This document shows, one piece after another, positions 1 through 10,201 of a DNA stretch of 64,000 bases. The stretch covers positions 241,099,256-241,163,255 of the forward strand of contig CM076190.1 in the NCBI GenBank assembly GCA_038277395.1, given 5' to 3'. The DNA comes from Dryocosmus kuriphilus (Eukaryota > Arthropoda > Insecta > Hymenoptera > Cynipidae). The translations under genes were made by a program, and so were the position numbers. Position 1 is the stretch's first letter, and the number at the start of each line of letters is the position of its first letter. The notes beneath the pieces are model-generated. The model made no database searches. It had not been told where the DNA came from and worked only from the letters and a program-made list of their open reading frames with translations.

Positions 1-895
1 ATTTACAAAATGAAAAAAAAAAAACTAAAATTTGCACTTGAAACATTCAATAGTAGTTTTACATAATATTTTCCAGAGAATGACAAATTTCTGAAAGGAA
101 ATAATGAAAGTCGGCTATTTGCAAAAGATAATTGTAGTTTGTGATAGTATTTCCTGAGAAACTGCTAAAAAAAATAAAGAAAATTTTGGATTTGCAAAAC
201 CTAATTGTAGTTTTTTGTAGCCTTTCGTAGAAAATTACAACGTTCTGAAGAAAGTAACGATAATTTGCGATTTGCATAAGCTAATTGTAGTTTTTAGTAA
301 TATTACCCAGAAAGTCATAAATTTGAAAAAGAGGAGCTTTAAAGTTGCCAAATCTAATTTTAGCTTTTCATATTATTTTCCAGGAAATTACAAATTTTTG
401 AAAAGAAGTAATGAAAATCGGCGATTATCAAAGGCTAATCTTAGTTTGTCATACTATTCCCCAGAAAAAATTTTAAAAAAAAACAAGATTTGCGATTTGC
501 AAAACGTAATTGCAGTTTTTCGTAGTCTTTCGTATAAAATTACGAATTTCTGAAGAAAATAACGAGAATATGCAATTTTCAGAAGCTACTTGTAGTTATG
601 CATAATATTTTCTAGAAAATTACAGATTTATAAAAAAAATACAGAAAATTTGGGGGTTGCAATACCTAATTGTAGTTTTTCGTAGTCCTTCGTAGAAAAT
701 GACCAATTTTTGAAGAAAGTAAGGATAATTTGCGATTGGCAGAAGCTACTTGTAGCTTTAATAATATTACCTAGAAAGTCATAAATTTTTAAAAAAGGAG
801 TTTTTAAATTTGCCAAACCTAATTGTGGCTTTTCGTAGTGTTTCCTAGAAAATTTCGAATTTTCTACATAAAATAATGGAAGTTTGCGTTTTTCA
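1..895. repeat. AT-rich satellite, block 1 (about 82 bp monomers)
   Basis: Degenerate tandem copies of a roughly 80-90 bp monomer with the recurring landmarks GCGATTTGCAAAAGCTAATTG, TAGTTTTTCATAATATTTCC, and GAAAATTACAAATTTCTGAA followed by an A-rich spacer. These are the same landmarks as in the 24 kb array further right, but the copies here are more diverged. Short open frames occur only because stops are lost by chance in the repeats. The block ends where GGAATTT-type repeats begin. Confidence 0.85.
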
Positions 896-1290
896 AATGA
901 GCTTAAGGACTTTGAAGGTATTTCAAAGTCTTTTAAAGCATTTTGAGGGATTTCAATTTATTTTTTAAAAAAATTAGTGTCTTTTAAGGAATTTAACACG
1001 TTTTTTAAAAACACGTTAATGCATTTCAAAATGACTCAAGTGATGTTAAAGAATTTTAAGGGATTTTTTGGAGTTTTTAAGGAACTTCAGGTAATTTTAA
1101 GGAATTTTAAAGGAATTCAGACAGTTTCGTGATTTTCAAGGGATTTCAAGACACTTTGAATGGTTTTAAAGAATTTAAAGCTATTTCAAAGAAAATTTAT
1201 ATAATTTCAAGGGATTCTAAATGATTTTTGGGAATTATTGAGACATTTCAAGTAATTTAAAAATATTTTATAGAGTTTTGAAGGATTTAA
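896..1290. repeat. degenerate GGAATTTCAAGG-type repeat
   Basis: Low-complexity sequence built of loosely repeated TTTCAAGGAATTTNAAGG words with no fixed period. It lies between the satellite and the conserved 5' flank of gene A. The same type of sequence fills the introns of both gene copies. Confidence 0.6.
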
Positions 1291-1570
1291 ACTGACTTCT
1301 TTTAAAACGAGTAAAAGAGAATAAACAGAGATTGCTTTATTTAAATAAGTCTTATCATTGTTTAAACGAAAGCCGATCTTTCCTGTTTGTAGTACTAAAG
1401 TTTTCCTGTAAAAATTGTACAAAACAATGTCATAAATTTCAATCATTTTTTTTATCTCAGAGAAGGAGGAAAACGCATTAATGAAATACAAATAAATTGG
1501 AAGAAAAAATGAGACAACGGATTTTAATCAGCTTGCAACATTTTTTAGAATATTCATTAGTTACAAAGAA
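1291..1570 (+). promoter_or_regulatory. conserved 5' flank of secreted-protein gene A
   Basis: This stretch aligns by eye with 52070-52368 upstream of gene B. Shared words include GAATAA(A/G)CAGAGATT, TGTACAAAA, and GAAATACAAATAAATT, followed by CATTCATTAGTTACA just before the start codon. Conservation directly upstream of both exon 1 copies suggests promoter plus 5' UTR. No clear TATA box or initiator could be fixed, so the transcription start is unknown. Confidence 0.4.
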
Positions 1571-1628
1571 ATGACGAAACTGATTGCTCTTCTGCTTTTC
1601 GCTTTAGTGATTTTCACTAATTCTGTTG
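1571..1628 (+). CDS. secreted-protein gene A, exon 1 (signal peptide)
   Basis: ATG at 1571 opens 19 codons encoding MTKLIALLLFALVIFTNSV, a classic short signal peptide: one lysine, then a leucine/phenylalanine-rich core. The exon ends after the first base of a codon, at G|GTAAATATA (donor GT at 1629-1630), phase 1. Exon 2 at 13678 starts with two bases that complete a GAT codon, so the junction keeps frame. Together the exons give 155 residues. The start is supported by the equivalent ATG, the same exon length (58 nt) and the same donor in gene B. The protein family is not recognised. An alternative is that this exon now belongs to a broken copy, because a second exon 1-like sequence lies at 2718-2815, closer to exon 2. 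Confidence 0.6.
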
Positions 1629-1864
1629 GTAAATATAATAATATATATAATTAACATAAATTTCTTCTTTAATTGCAGTATATTCATTTCCTATCTAAAG
1701 TTGTTTTAAAAATACCTCTTTTTCTCTATTTACATAATATTACATAAGTGACATAATAAGTTACGTAACTCATTTTCATTTATTTGACTCGCCATTTTCC
1801 GTAAGATTTGTTCTTCCAAGTTTTCATTTAACATTATTTTCATGTGCAATGTGTTTATTTTTCC

Positions 1865-2700
1865 GAATTACCATTTTACATTTCACGGAATTCGAGAATT
1901 TTAATAAATTCGAAGCATTTCAAGGAATTTTTAGCAAATTCCAACGAATTCCACTCATTTTTGAGGCGTTACACGAAACTATAAAATTTCAAGGAATTTC
2001 CAAAATTTCAAATTATTACACTAACTTCAAGAATTTCAAGAATTCGAGCAATTTTTGGGTATTTGAGTAATTCCACGAAATTATAAAATTTCAAGGAATT
2101 TCCATATTCCAAATTATTCCACTAATTGCAAGGAGTTTCAGGGAATTTGAGGAATTGCACGAAATTATCAAATTTCAGGGAATTTCCAAATTCCAAATTA
2201 CTCCACTAATATAAAGGAATTTCAAGAATTCGAGCAATTTCTGGGTATTTGAGTAATTCCACGAAATTATAAAATTTCAAGGTATTTCCATGTTTCAAAT
2301 TATTCCACTAATTGCAAGGTGTTTCTGGGAACTTGAGGAATTCCACGAAATTATCAAATTTCAGGGAATTTACAAATTCCAAATTACTCCACTAATATAA
2401 AGGAATTTCAAAATTTCGAGCAATTTCTGGGTATCTGAGTAATTCCACGAAATTATAAAATTTCAAGGATTTACAAATTCCAAATTATTCCACTAGTTGA
2501 AAGGAAAAATTTAGGGGATTTGAGGAATTCCACGAAATTACAAAATTTCAACAAATTTTTCCAATCTTCAAGCTATTCGAAGAATTTCAAGGAATTTGAA
2601 ATAATTCGAGGAATCTCAAGAAATTTGAAGGATTTGAAAGAAATGACCAAATTCCAATACATTCGTGGAATATAAAAGAATTTATGTAATTTCACGGATA
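1865..2700. repeat. intronic GGAATTTC repeat with a 186 bp tandem unit
   Basis: Degenerate AATTCCACGAAATTATAAAA / TTTCAAGGAATTTCC words. Within it a larger unit recurs: GAGCAATTT(T/C)TGGGTAT(T/C)TGAG begins at 2046, 2232 and 2418, a period of 186 bp, with matching sequence between. Each unit holds two half-units around AATTCCACGAAATTAT. It lies in intron 1 of gene A. Confidence 0.75.
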
Positions 2701-2717
2701 ACGAATTTAATTATCAT

Positions 2718-2815
2718 GAAATATTTTGTAGAATATTCATTAGTTAAAAAAAACAGGTTCAGTGATTGTTCTTTTTCACTTTTGTGATTTTGATTAACTC
2801 TCTTCGTAAATATAA
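2718..2815 (+). pseudogene. decayed extra copy of exon 1 of the secreted-protein gene
   Basis: The sequence from AATATTCATTAGTTA to CTCTTCGTAAATATA matches the exon 1 region at 1551-1640 (AATATTCATTAGTTACAAAG ... TCTGTTGGTAAATATA). The start codon is lost (CAGG replaces ATGACG), but the hydrophobic core and a donor-like CGTAAATATA remain. It sits in the present intron of gene A. It is probably a relic of a further tandem gene copy that lost its exon 2 partner by unequal exchange. Confidence 0.7.
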
Positions 2816-2839
2816 GAATGTCTATAATTTATGTGAAAT

Positions 2840-3300
2840 TAATTTTTAATTTCAAGGTATTGCAATGAATTCGCAGAATTTCGGGGAACTTGAGGAATTC
2901 CACGAAATATAAAATTGCACGGATTTTCAAAATTTGAATATATTACATGAATTTCGAGGAATTAAAAATAATTCGTGGAAATTCAAAAAATTCGGCGAAT
3001 ATAAGGAATTTCATGAAATTAATAAATTTCATGGAATTTTTTTAAATTCTAGGAAACTTTCAAGTTTCATGTTATTGCAGGTATTACAAGGATTTTCAAA
3101 TCATTCGAGTAACTTCAAGGTATTTAAAGAATTCCAAGGAAATTATCAAAATCCAAGATATTTAATTTAATTTTAAGGAATCTGAAGATTTTCAAGTATT
3201 TTCAAGAAGTTTGTCGAATACAACGAAGATCCCAAATTCCAAGAAATTGGAAAAAATTTCAAGGGCTTTCAAGGAATACTGAACATTTTCTTGAATTTAT
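2840..3300. repeat. intronic GGAATTT repeat, second block
   Basis: Further degenerate TTTCAAGGAATT / GAATTCCA words following the exon 1 relic, as seen after exon 1 in both genes. No fixed period is seen. It ends where non-repetitive AT-rich sequence starts near 3300. Confidence 0.55.
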
Positions 3301-3950
3301 GGATTAACCCATTAAGTCTCAAATGTCAATTTTCACTAAATCTTCACCCAGTTTTTTTCATATTATTTCTATAAAAAAAAAGTTATAAACAATTTTTTGC
3401 AAAAAATGCATTTTTTTCGACTAAAAAAATATATGGATCTAAAATTTGTATATGAAACCTGTAATATAAACATAATTTTACGGATAGAAAAGTATTTTGG
3501 ATTCATAAACTTAAAGACATGTGGGGTCCGGAATAAAAAATTCAATATGGCGGTCCCCAAAATGGCGTCCGATGTAACAATTCTTTTGATAAAGTTCAGG
3601 ATGCTCTAGCTTAAAAAGTATGAGCTATTTCGAAAGAATTTTAAGAATGAAAAGTTCTTAGACTTTATCGGGAAATACACCGAAATTTCTTCTGATTTTT
3701 TTGGTGACATTTTGAAAAATTTTTTATTTAAATTTTAAGAAAAAAAAAAAAATTTAACGAAAATTTTGGAAGAAATTCTGGTACATTCTTTGATAAATTC
3801 TAAGCATTTTTGTTCTTCGCAATTTTTCCCAAAAGTTGATCATTTTTGAGGAAAAAAGTCTCAAATTTTATATTTAGGCATATACCAAGGCTACACTTAT
3901 GGATTTTGAGCCGCTGAATACAAATCCGCTCTTAGAATTTTCTCTGGACC
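3301..3950. other. unassigned AT-rich sequence, probably transposon 3' region
   Basis: No convincing gene. The stretch contains CAATATGGCGGTCCCCAAAA followed by TGGCGTCCG (3545-3573), an A/T-homopolymer region, and short chance frames. It lies directly beyond the 3' end of the minus-strand transposase relic at 4290-4528, so it may be that element's 3' flank. This is inference from position only. Confidence 0.3.
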
Positions 3951-3954
3951 CTAC

Positions 3955-4290
3955 AATTTCTCCCTAGCCTAGAGAAAATGTGTGAAATCTCAGATGTTTC
4001 AAGGCTATGTTGAAATTATATTCAATTACGAGGTAGTTGATGAAACAACGACGTTCCTACGTATTTCGGGTTGCTTAGTTCAAAGACTAAATTTTTGTGA
4101 AGTACCTGAGAATTTCCCTAGCCTAGGGGAAAAGTGCATAAATGTGCAAAACTTGAGGCTTAACGGATCTTTCGTTTGTCCACGGAAAAGCTGATGTCTT
4201 TCCGTATTTTTAACTGCTGATTTCATATCTGACAGAAGAAGTTTTCTGCAGTACCTCGGATTTTCCCAGCCTGGGGAATTTTCTGTATTA
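3955..4290. repeat. three about 150 bp units with a CCCTAGCCTAGGG palindrome
   Basis: The words CCCTAGCCTAGAG (3962), CCCTAGCCTAGGGG (4116) and CCCAGCCTGGGG (4265) recur at spacings of 154 and 149 bp. They are flanked each time by similar text (AGTACCTGAGAATTT / AGTACCTCGGATTTT). Each core is a near-perfect palindrome. The block adjoins the C-terminal end of a minus-strand transposase relic. Confidence 0.55.
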
Positions 4291-4528
4291 GATTTTCCGA
4301 TGTTTCCTTGTTCTTTTATCGTCAAACGTCCTTCGAAGTGGATTCCTTTGCGTCCTTCTCTTGTACTTGCAACATCTCTTTTGAACCTCCAGAAAAAATC
4401 TGCCATCACCTGTTCATCTCATCGTCTTTGATAATGCCCCTCCACTTCTTTGATGTCCTGATGAAAGCGTTCTTCCTGTTCTTCACTGTAATCACCAAGA
4501 TTTTCAGGGAAGTTATCGACATTTTTCT
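4290..4528 (-). pseudogene. transposase-like relic, divergent subfamily (C-terminal part)
   Basis: On the minus strand, from 4528 downward, the frame reads FPENLGDYSEEQEERFHQDI, then an HYQRR tract, an in-frame TGA, and MADFFWRFKRDV. This is the same conserved block as FPENLGDMSEEQGERFHQDF in the better-preserved copy at 7223-8860, but clearly diverged, so it belongs to another subfamily. The N-terminal part is missing because the LINE fragment begins at 4529. No function can be retained. Confidence 0.75.
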
Positions 4529-5812
4529 TTTTTCTTTTTTTTTTTTTTGGGAGGGAGAAGGAAATGCATTACGCACATAGTGTGGGACTCCTCCGGCAAG
4601 CCGGCCCTACCCACCAGAACCTCCTCCCTCTTCTTCTTGGCATTAATCCCCCCGGAACGACTTTCGCATTACTTCAGGGGGTGCCGTTTTCTGGCCTGCT
4701 AGGGCTCCTACTGGTTTCGTTACTGCATGTTTAATCCAGCCTCTTCATGTCCCAATCGGGATGTACGCATCGTCCTCATCAGCGCAACTGCGCAACGGGC
4801 TCGTCGGCCTTCGACATCTCGGGTGGGCATGATTAGGTCTCTCTTTTTTTAGGGCTGTTGTTCTGCCGCGTCCATTTCAGTCCTCTTCTGCCGTATATTG
4901 TTTTGACGTAGATGCGTATCGCATTCCAGGTCTCCTCGCTTCGCAGCATCACCGCTATCACATTCTCCGGTGTGAGACGTCCTATTTTTATCTCGAGCCT
5001 ATCTATGAGCTCTGACCAGCGTCCACATTGAAAGAAGGTGTGTTCTGCGTCGTCTCTCTCGGCTTCGCAGTAAACACACCTCTCACTCTGCACCTTTTTC
5101 ATCTTGTGGAGGTAGGCTCGAAAATAACCGTGCCCCGACAGAAATTGTGTCAAGTAATAATTTACGTATCCATGATCACGCTTGATCCACACGCTTAGGT
5201 CAGGGATCAGTCTTACTGTCCACCTGCCCCATCGATCTTTGCTCCACCGTTGTTGCCAGCATTCCTGTGTTGTTATCCTGGCCTCCTTTTTCGCTATCTC
5301 TTCACCTACTGTAAGGGTTCTCTCTAAGATGTGTTTTCTTTCGAGGGCTAGCAGATCTATGGGAATTACCCCTGCGATCACAACAACCGCAGACTCAGAA
5401 ACGGTGCGATAGGAGCTAACGATTCTCAGCGCTCCCCTGCGTTGCACTGCTGCCATTCTTATCCTTTATTTTTTTTTTTTTAGTGCATCAGCCCTTATCT
5501 CGCTTCCATATAGGAGTATTGATTGGATGACTGTCATCAACAGTCGTCGCTTTTTGGGTCTCGGACCTTTGACGTTGGCCATGAGTCTACTCAGAGCGTT
5601 TGCCACTGCGGCAGCTTTGTTCGATGCTTTAAGAATGTGCTCCCAGAACGTGAGCTTCGAGTCCATCATTATACCAAGATGCTTCAATGCCATCCTGGTT
5701 TCGATCCTCTCGGTACCCACCTGCATCATAATGGTCCTGGGAATCCGTTTTCCAGCGACTAACACTAGTTCGGTCTTTTTAATCGGCAGTTTTAGGCCGT
5801 ATTTCCTCGTCA
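4529..5812 (-). mobile_element. R1-like non-LTR retrotransposon, 5'-truncated 3' part
   Basis: The minus-strand 3' end is marked by a poly(A) tail, seen as a T-run at about 4529-4551. It is preceded (in element orientation) by a GC-rich 3' UTR at 4552-4832 and the C-terminal end of the reverse-transcriptase ORF at 4833-5812. GC content is far higher than the surroundings. The element is truncated inside the RT thumb region. It sits at the junction of two different transposase relics whose sequences overlap, so the locus is a composite rather than one element simply split by a LINE. Confidence 0.8.
4833..5812 (-). pseudogene. LINE ORF2 C-terminus (RT thumb and zinc knuckle), frameshifted
   Basis: Minus-strand frames encode KTELVLVAGKRIPR, ALKHLGIMMDSKLTFWEHI and LLMTVIQSILLYGSEI, typical of the RT palm/thumb boundary of R1-clade LINEs. 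The frame breaks at an A-homopolymer at about 5469-5481. It then continues as MAAVQRRGALRIVSSYRTVS to a CCHC-type knuckle CVYCEAERDDAEHTFFQC and stops at 4833. The catalytic YADD box is upstream of the truncation and absent. The knuckle and the ALKHLG.MMD motif support an R1-like assignment. A LOA or I clade origin is the main alternative. Confidence 0.75.
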
Positions 5813-6563
5813 GACATCATGTGAGTATCCCATACGCCTTGATATCTTCGCTCCATCTCTTTGAAGTCCTGATGAAACCTCTCTCCCTGCTCTTCACTCA
5901 TATCACCTAAATTTTCAGGGAACCAATCTGAATGAGAATCCAAAAAATGGGTTTTTAAATTCATCAAACACCCCAACTTTTCAAAATTTTTAATCAAATT
6001 AGCAACCATTTCTTTGTAGAGAGGGTGTTTATGATTTCCTAAAAAGTTGGAGCAAACGTCCCTGAAACTTTGCCGTGCTTCTTTTTCATCTTTAGTAATT
6101 CTTCGCTCAAATTCACCATCTCTTAGCAGAGCTCTAAACTGCGGACTATCAAATACTCCCTCTTTTATTTTAGCATCTGAAAGTTTAGGAAACTTCTCAA
6201 AAATATACTTATAAGCATTACTTTCCATTTTTCCCATTGCCTTAACATACTGTTTCACTAAGCCGAGTTTTATATGTAACGGTGGTAACAGTACTCCTTT
6301 GGATCCACTAAATGTTTATTTATAACATTTAATGATCCTGTATTCAGATTTTTTCAAAGGGCCCACTTTTTCTGTTTATAATGCTTCTCACGAGCTCGAC
6401 TATCCCATTCGTAAATAAAACACTGAAATTTTGTGAATCCACTCTGCATTCCCAGCATGACTGTTATTATTTTCATATCTCCACAAAGCTGCCATTTGTG
6501 ATTCCCTTTTGCTTCTTTAAAAGTTGTGGGCCAATATATCAAGTATAAAAAAAGTTCCATCAT
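5812..6563 (-). pseudogene. WREP-type transposase relic, minus-strand partial copy
   Basis: This is nearly the reverse complement of 8070-8775. It encodes KWQLCGDMKIITVMLGMQSG, then WDSRAREKHYKQKKWAL, a broken stretch with a stop near 6310, and KQYVKAMGKMESNAYKYIFE through GERFHQDFKEMERRYQGVWD to HMMSD at 5815, where the LINE begins. The N-terminal zinc-finger region is absent. It retains AAG (Lys) in KQKKWAL where the plus copy has TAG, which shows the ancestral codon. It forms an inverted pair with the plus copy. Confidence 0.8.
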
Positions 6564-7222
6564 TCAAAAAATTTCTGAAAAATTGACTAATCTACACCAA
6601 AATTTTTCCAGTCTTAATTTCGTCGAAAAAAAAACTCGTTCCAAAGTCCTATTCAAATAGAGTATACAAACGCAATTTATTGTCTTCTCATGCATTTCTC
6701 TAAGTTGCAGTCCGATCTTTTACTCACAAAAAAAGTTCCATTATTCACAAAATAAGTTGATCTTGATTGGTCTTCCGCTCAGTGGCACCTGCCCTTAAGT
6801 TCACTTGCTACCTCATTGTGTAATCTTCAATTGTTTCCTGTTTTCGATTCTCATACGTGCGCCCATTCACGCTGCTACATTCATTTGTTTCTTGATCTTA
6901 ATTCTCTTTAGACAATTGACATCGTACTTGGCGATATTCGCTTGTTTTTATTTAGCAAGTATCGTTTTATGCGTCACTCCGTCACTGTGAAGCTTTGTAG
7001 ATTTGAGATTGAGTTTTATGATATCCAGATTTGGTACAATATATGATTAATTCAATATCTCTAGTTGTATTTTTCTATACATCTTCGGTTACTACCTTAA
7101 TGTGTTTAGGTAAGTTTAGTAAGTAAATTTTATTTATAAGCGTGTTTCTATTCGGTATAAATTTTAATCAGTTCTAGTTTTTGGAAATATACTTTTAAAC
7201 CAACTTGACAATTCCTTGTACC
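6564..7222. other. non-coding spacer between inverted transposase copies
   Basis: AT-rich, no gene seen. It lies directly upstream of the plus-strand transposase-like frame and would contain that element's 5' end and promoter. TATAAA-like words occur (for example near 7159), but no start site can be set. Confidence 0.35.
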
Positions 7223-8860
7223 ATGCTGCCTTGTGCTAGGCGAGACACATTTTGTGTCGTATGTGGTAGATTCGTTGTACCTAAAAATAGAAGGCCTCTA
7301 ACAGATGTTGTAAAAAATATGTTTATTAATTGTTGTGGTGGCTCAAAAGAAAGTCTAGATCATTCTTGGATTCCTCAAATCATTTGTTCGACTTGTCTAA
7401 GTGGCATTGCCAGACATTCTAAAGACAATAAAAAAAATCGTATCTCTATGCCTATGATTTGGCGTGAACCTTTAAGTCATGAAACGGATTGTTACTTTTG
7501 CTTATGCAGGACTGAAGTTTTCAACTCAAAAAATGTACATGCTTTGATTTACCCTGTTATTGATTCAGTTACGTATCCAGTATTTATTAGTATGGAAGAG
7601 TCAGAAAATCAAGAAAATAGAGAAGACGAGCTAGAGGAAGAATTCGCATCGGACAGTAAAATTTTACAAAAAGAATACCTCAATCAAGAAGAATTAAGCT
7701 ATCTGATTCGAGATTTAGGTCTTTCTAAAGAAAGATCAGAACTTCTAGCATTAAGGCTAAAAGAAAAAAATTGTTTAGCAACTAATACTAAGATTACTTT
7801 TGACCGTGATCGAGATAAAACTTTTAGACAATTTTTTCCTTCTGAAGGAGACTTAGTATATTGTAATTATGTAAAAGGATCAGTTGAAGAATTAAAAAAT
7901 ACACCTTATAATGCTGACGAATGGCGACTATTTATAGATTCGTCTACACGAAGTTTGAAAGGTGTTTTGTTGCATAATGGTAATAAATATGCACCTCTGC
8001 CAGTTTCACATTCTGTTACACTCGGCGAAAAACACGAGACTCTTCACTTTCTTCTTAATAAATTGAATTACAATAGCCAAAAATGGCAGCTTTGTGGAGA
8101 TTTGAAAATAATAACAGTCATGCTGGGAATGCAGAGTGGATTCACAAAATTTCAGTGTTTTATTTGCGAATGGGATAGTCGAGCTCGTGAGAAGCATTAT
8201 AAACAGAAATAGTGGGCTCTTCGAAAAAATCTGAATACAGGATCATTAGATGTTATAAATAAACATTTACTGGATCCAAAAAAAGTACTGTTACCACCGT
8301 TACATATAAAACTCGGCTTAGTGAAACAACATGTTAAGGCAATGGGAAAAACGGAAAGAAATGCTTATAAGTATATTTTTGAGAAGTTTCCTAAACTTTC
8401 AGATGCTAAAATAAAAGAGGAAGTATTTGATGGTCCGCAAATTAGAGCTCTGCTAAGAGATGGTGAATTTGAGCGAAGAATGACTAAAGATGAAAAAGAA
8501 GCATTGCAAAGTTTCAGGGACGTTTGCTCCAACTTTTTAGGAAATCATAAACACCCTCGCTACAAAGAAATGGTTGCTAATTTGATTAAAAATTTTGAAA
8601 AGTTGGGGTGTTTGATGAATTTAAAAACCCATTTTTTGGATTCTCATTTAGATTGGTTCCCTGAAAATTTAGGTGATATGAGTGAAGAGCAGGGAGAGAG
8701 GTTTCATCAGGACTTCAAAGAGATGGAGCGAAGATATCAAGGCGTATGGGATACTCACATGATGTCTGACTATTGCTGGTGTTTAAAAAGGGATACGAAG
8801 ACCAGTCACAAACGTAAGAGTATTCGAAGATCATTTGAGTTAAAAAAACGCGTTTTTTAG
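7223..8860 (+). pseudogene. transposon-derived WREP/DCYFC protein, one nonsense codon
   Basis: ATG at 7223 (ACCATG context) opens about 545 codons broken only by TAG at 8210-8212. The reverse copy has AAG there. The N-terminus has Cys pairs consistent with zinc binding (FCVVCGRF, ICSTC), then WREPLSHETDCYFCLCR and an acidic linker (EESENQENREDELEEE). The second half contains WQLCGDLKIITVMLGMQSG, LGLVKQHVKAMGK, FLGNHKHPRYKEMV, and the strongly conserved FPENLGDMSEEQGERFHQDF ... YCWCLKRD. I remember proteins of this type as repeated, uncharacterised genes in many arthropod genomes, which suggests a mobile element. I cannot assign a superfamily or catalytic triad. The second half, after the stop, is preserved in the same frame to TAG at 8858. 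Confidence 0.75.
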
Positions 8861-9309
8861 AAAAAAACAAATCGTTTTAAATAAGCATCACATCTTTGTT
8901 TGTAAACAGCATCATGGTTTATACATCATACAAACCTGGCGTTGCGGCCCCCGCTACCGGAGCGGGTAAGTTCTGAGAGAAGTGGTACCTCCACGTGGTT
9001 CAGAATGGTTAACGCTGAAACCACTTCAACTGAATTAAAAATGTTTTTCTATAAGTTTTACATTTGCGGATTTGGAGTTTGTAAGCTTGGCATTTCTAAA
9101 CTTGAAGTTGTAGGCTTGGGCTTTGCGAACTTGCGCTTTGTCAGCTAGAAGTTATGGGCTTAAGGGGTTAGTATGTTTGGATTGTGTGGCTTTGGGGTTC
9201 GTTGGTTTAGGGTTTGTATGTATGGGCTTGAGGTTTGTACGCTTGGAGTTTGTGGGTTTGACCATGAATTTCCTTCGATCGAGAACTTATAGGATATAAA
9301 GAAAACCAG
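8861..9309. other. non-coding stretch with GGTTTGTAGGCTTGG-type repeats
   Basis: No gene. A small GC-rich patch (GTTGCGGCCCCCGCTACCGG, 8941-8960) is followed from about 9060 to 9260 by loosely repeated 10-20 bp words such as GGAGTTTGTAAGCTTGG and GGGTTTGTATGTATGGGC. Confidence 0.45.
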
Positions 9310-9575
9310 ATTTAGATTCAGCGACCTCAAAAACCTATTAATACCCTGACTTATTTGGTTAGCGATGAATTTTGTAGATTTGACTTTGAATTGACCTTGA
9401 CCCTGACCTGATGGGACCAAACTGACAACGTATTTGAATTCAGCTACCACGAATACCCATAGGTACCCTGAATTAATTGGTTAGCGATGAATTTTGTAAG
9501 TTTGACCTTGAACTGACCGTGACCCTGACCTGATGGGAACAAACGGACAACGGATTCGAATTCAGCGACCCCGAA
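9310..9575. repeat. 122 bp tandem repeat, about two copies
   Basis: TTGGTTAGCGATGAATTTTG starts at 9355 and again at 9477. Each is followed by TTGA(C/A) ... GACCTTGACC or GACCGTGACC, then CTGACCTGATGGGA, and each is preceded by ATTCAGC(G/T)AC. The period is 122 bp. No coding meaning is seen. Confidence 0.75.
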
Positions 9576-9680
9576 AATATAAGACACATGTAGTCTGGTC
9601 CGTGTTGCAAGGGTTTTAGATTTTGCGGTCCTGTGTTATTGGCGATACTGTAGAATCATTTGCGTTAGCAGTAGCTGCTT

Positions 9681-10165
9681 TTAAACGTCCACTACTGCAT
9701 GCTCTTTTTGTTGCCCATTTTCAAATAGACTATTGTGCACATTGTCAAGTAAAGTTTTATTACTGCACTTATGCTTAATGCCTTTAACAATTGGAGTAAA
9801 ACCCTTTATACATCGGCAATTTACAACTGCTTTTGTCTTTGAGGCACTTTTTACAACCTTTTTGCTAGTTTCACGAGCGCTAACTAAATTACAAAGCAAC
9901 AATGGCACTTTTCAATAGCTTGAGGTCGTAAATTACGTCTGCCCGATGAGAAATTCTGTACACTTTTTTCTAATCCATTTACTCCTTTTTGATATTTTCT
10001 TCTTTTTCTTTTCTTGTTAAATGAATATTTTGCAAATTGGAGACGAGACAGTTGGTAATTGATTGTCAAGTTCGTCATAACAAACAACAAGTTCTTTTCA
10101 GTTTTGTAAGCGTAAGCCCATTGACTATAATAATTTTTTTCGACTTTTGTCAACAAAATAAACAT
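9681..10165 (-). pseudogene. unrecognised coding relic, probably transposon-derived
   Basis: Two overlapping minus-strand frames give basic, Cys-containing protein text: KKRKRRKYQKGVNGLEKSV in the first, and SASKTKAVVNCRCIKGFTPI followed by GIKHKCSNKTLLDNVHNSL in the second. The last stretch loosely recalls Cys/His-rich regions in some transposon-encoded proteins, but I cannot name a family. The frames need a shift near 9890 to join, so the gene is broken. A host origin cannot be excluded. Confidence 0.3.
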
Positions 10166-10201
10166 ACCTTAATTCTGTTTCCTTCATGATCACAACTTTT
10201 T

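Larger units (their letters stand above)
5812..8775. repeat. long inverted repeat (arms about 5812-6560 and 8070-8775)
   Basis: The two transposase copies lie head to head with about 0.7 kb of near-matching sequence in opposite orientation and about 1.5 kb between them. The arms end at similar coding points (HMMSD at one side, KWQLCGD at the other). A transcript through the region could fold into a long hairpin. Confidence 0.75.
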
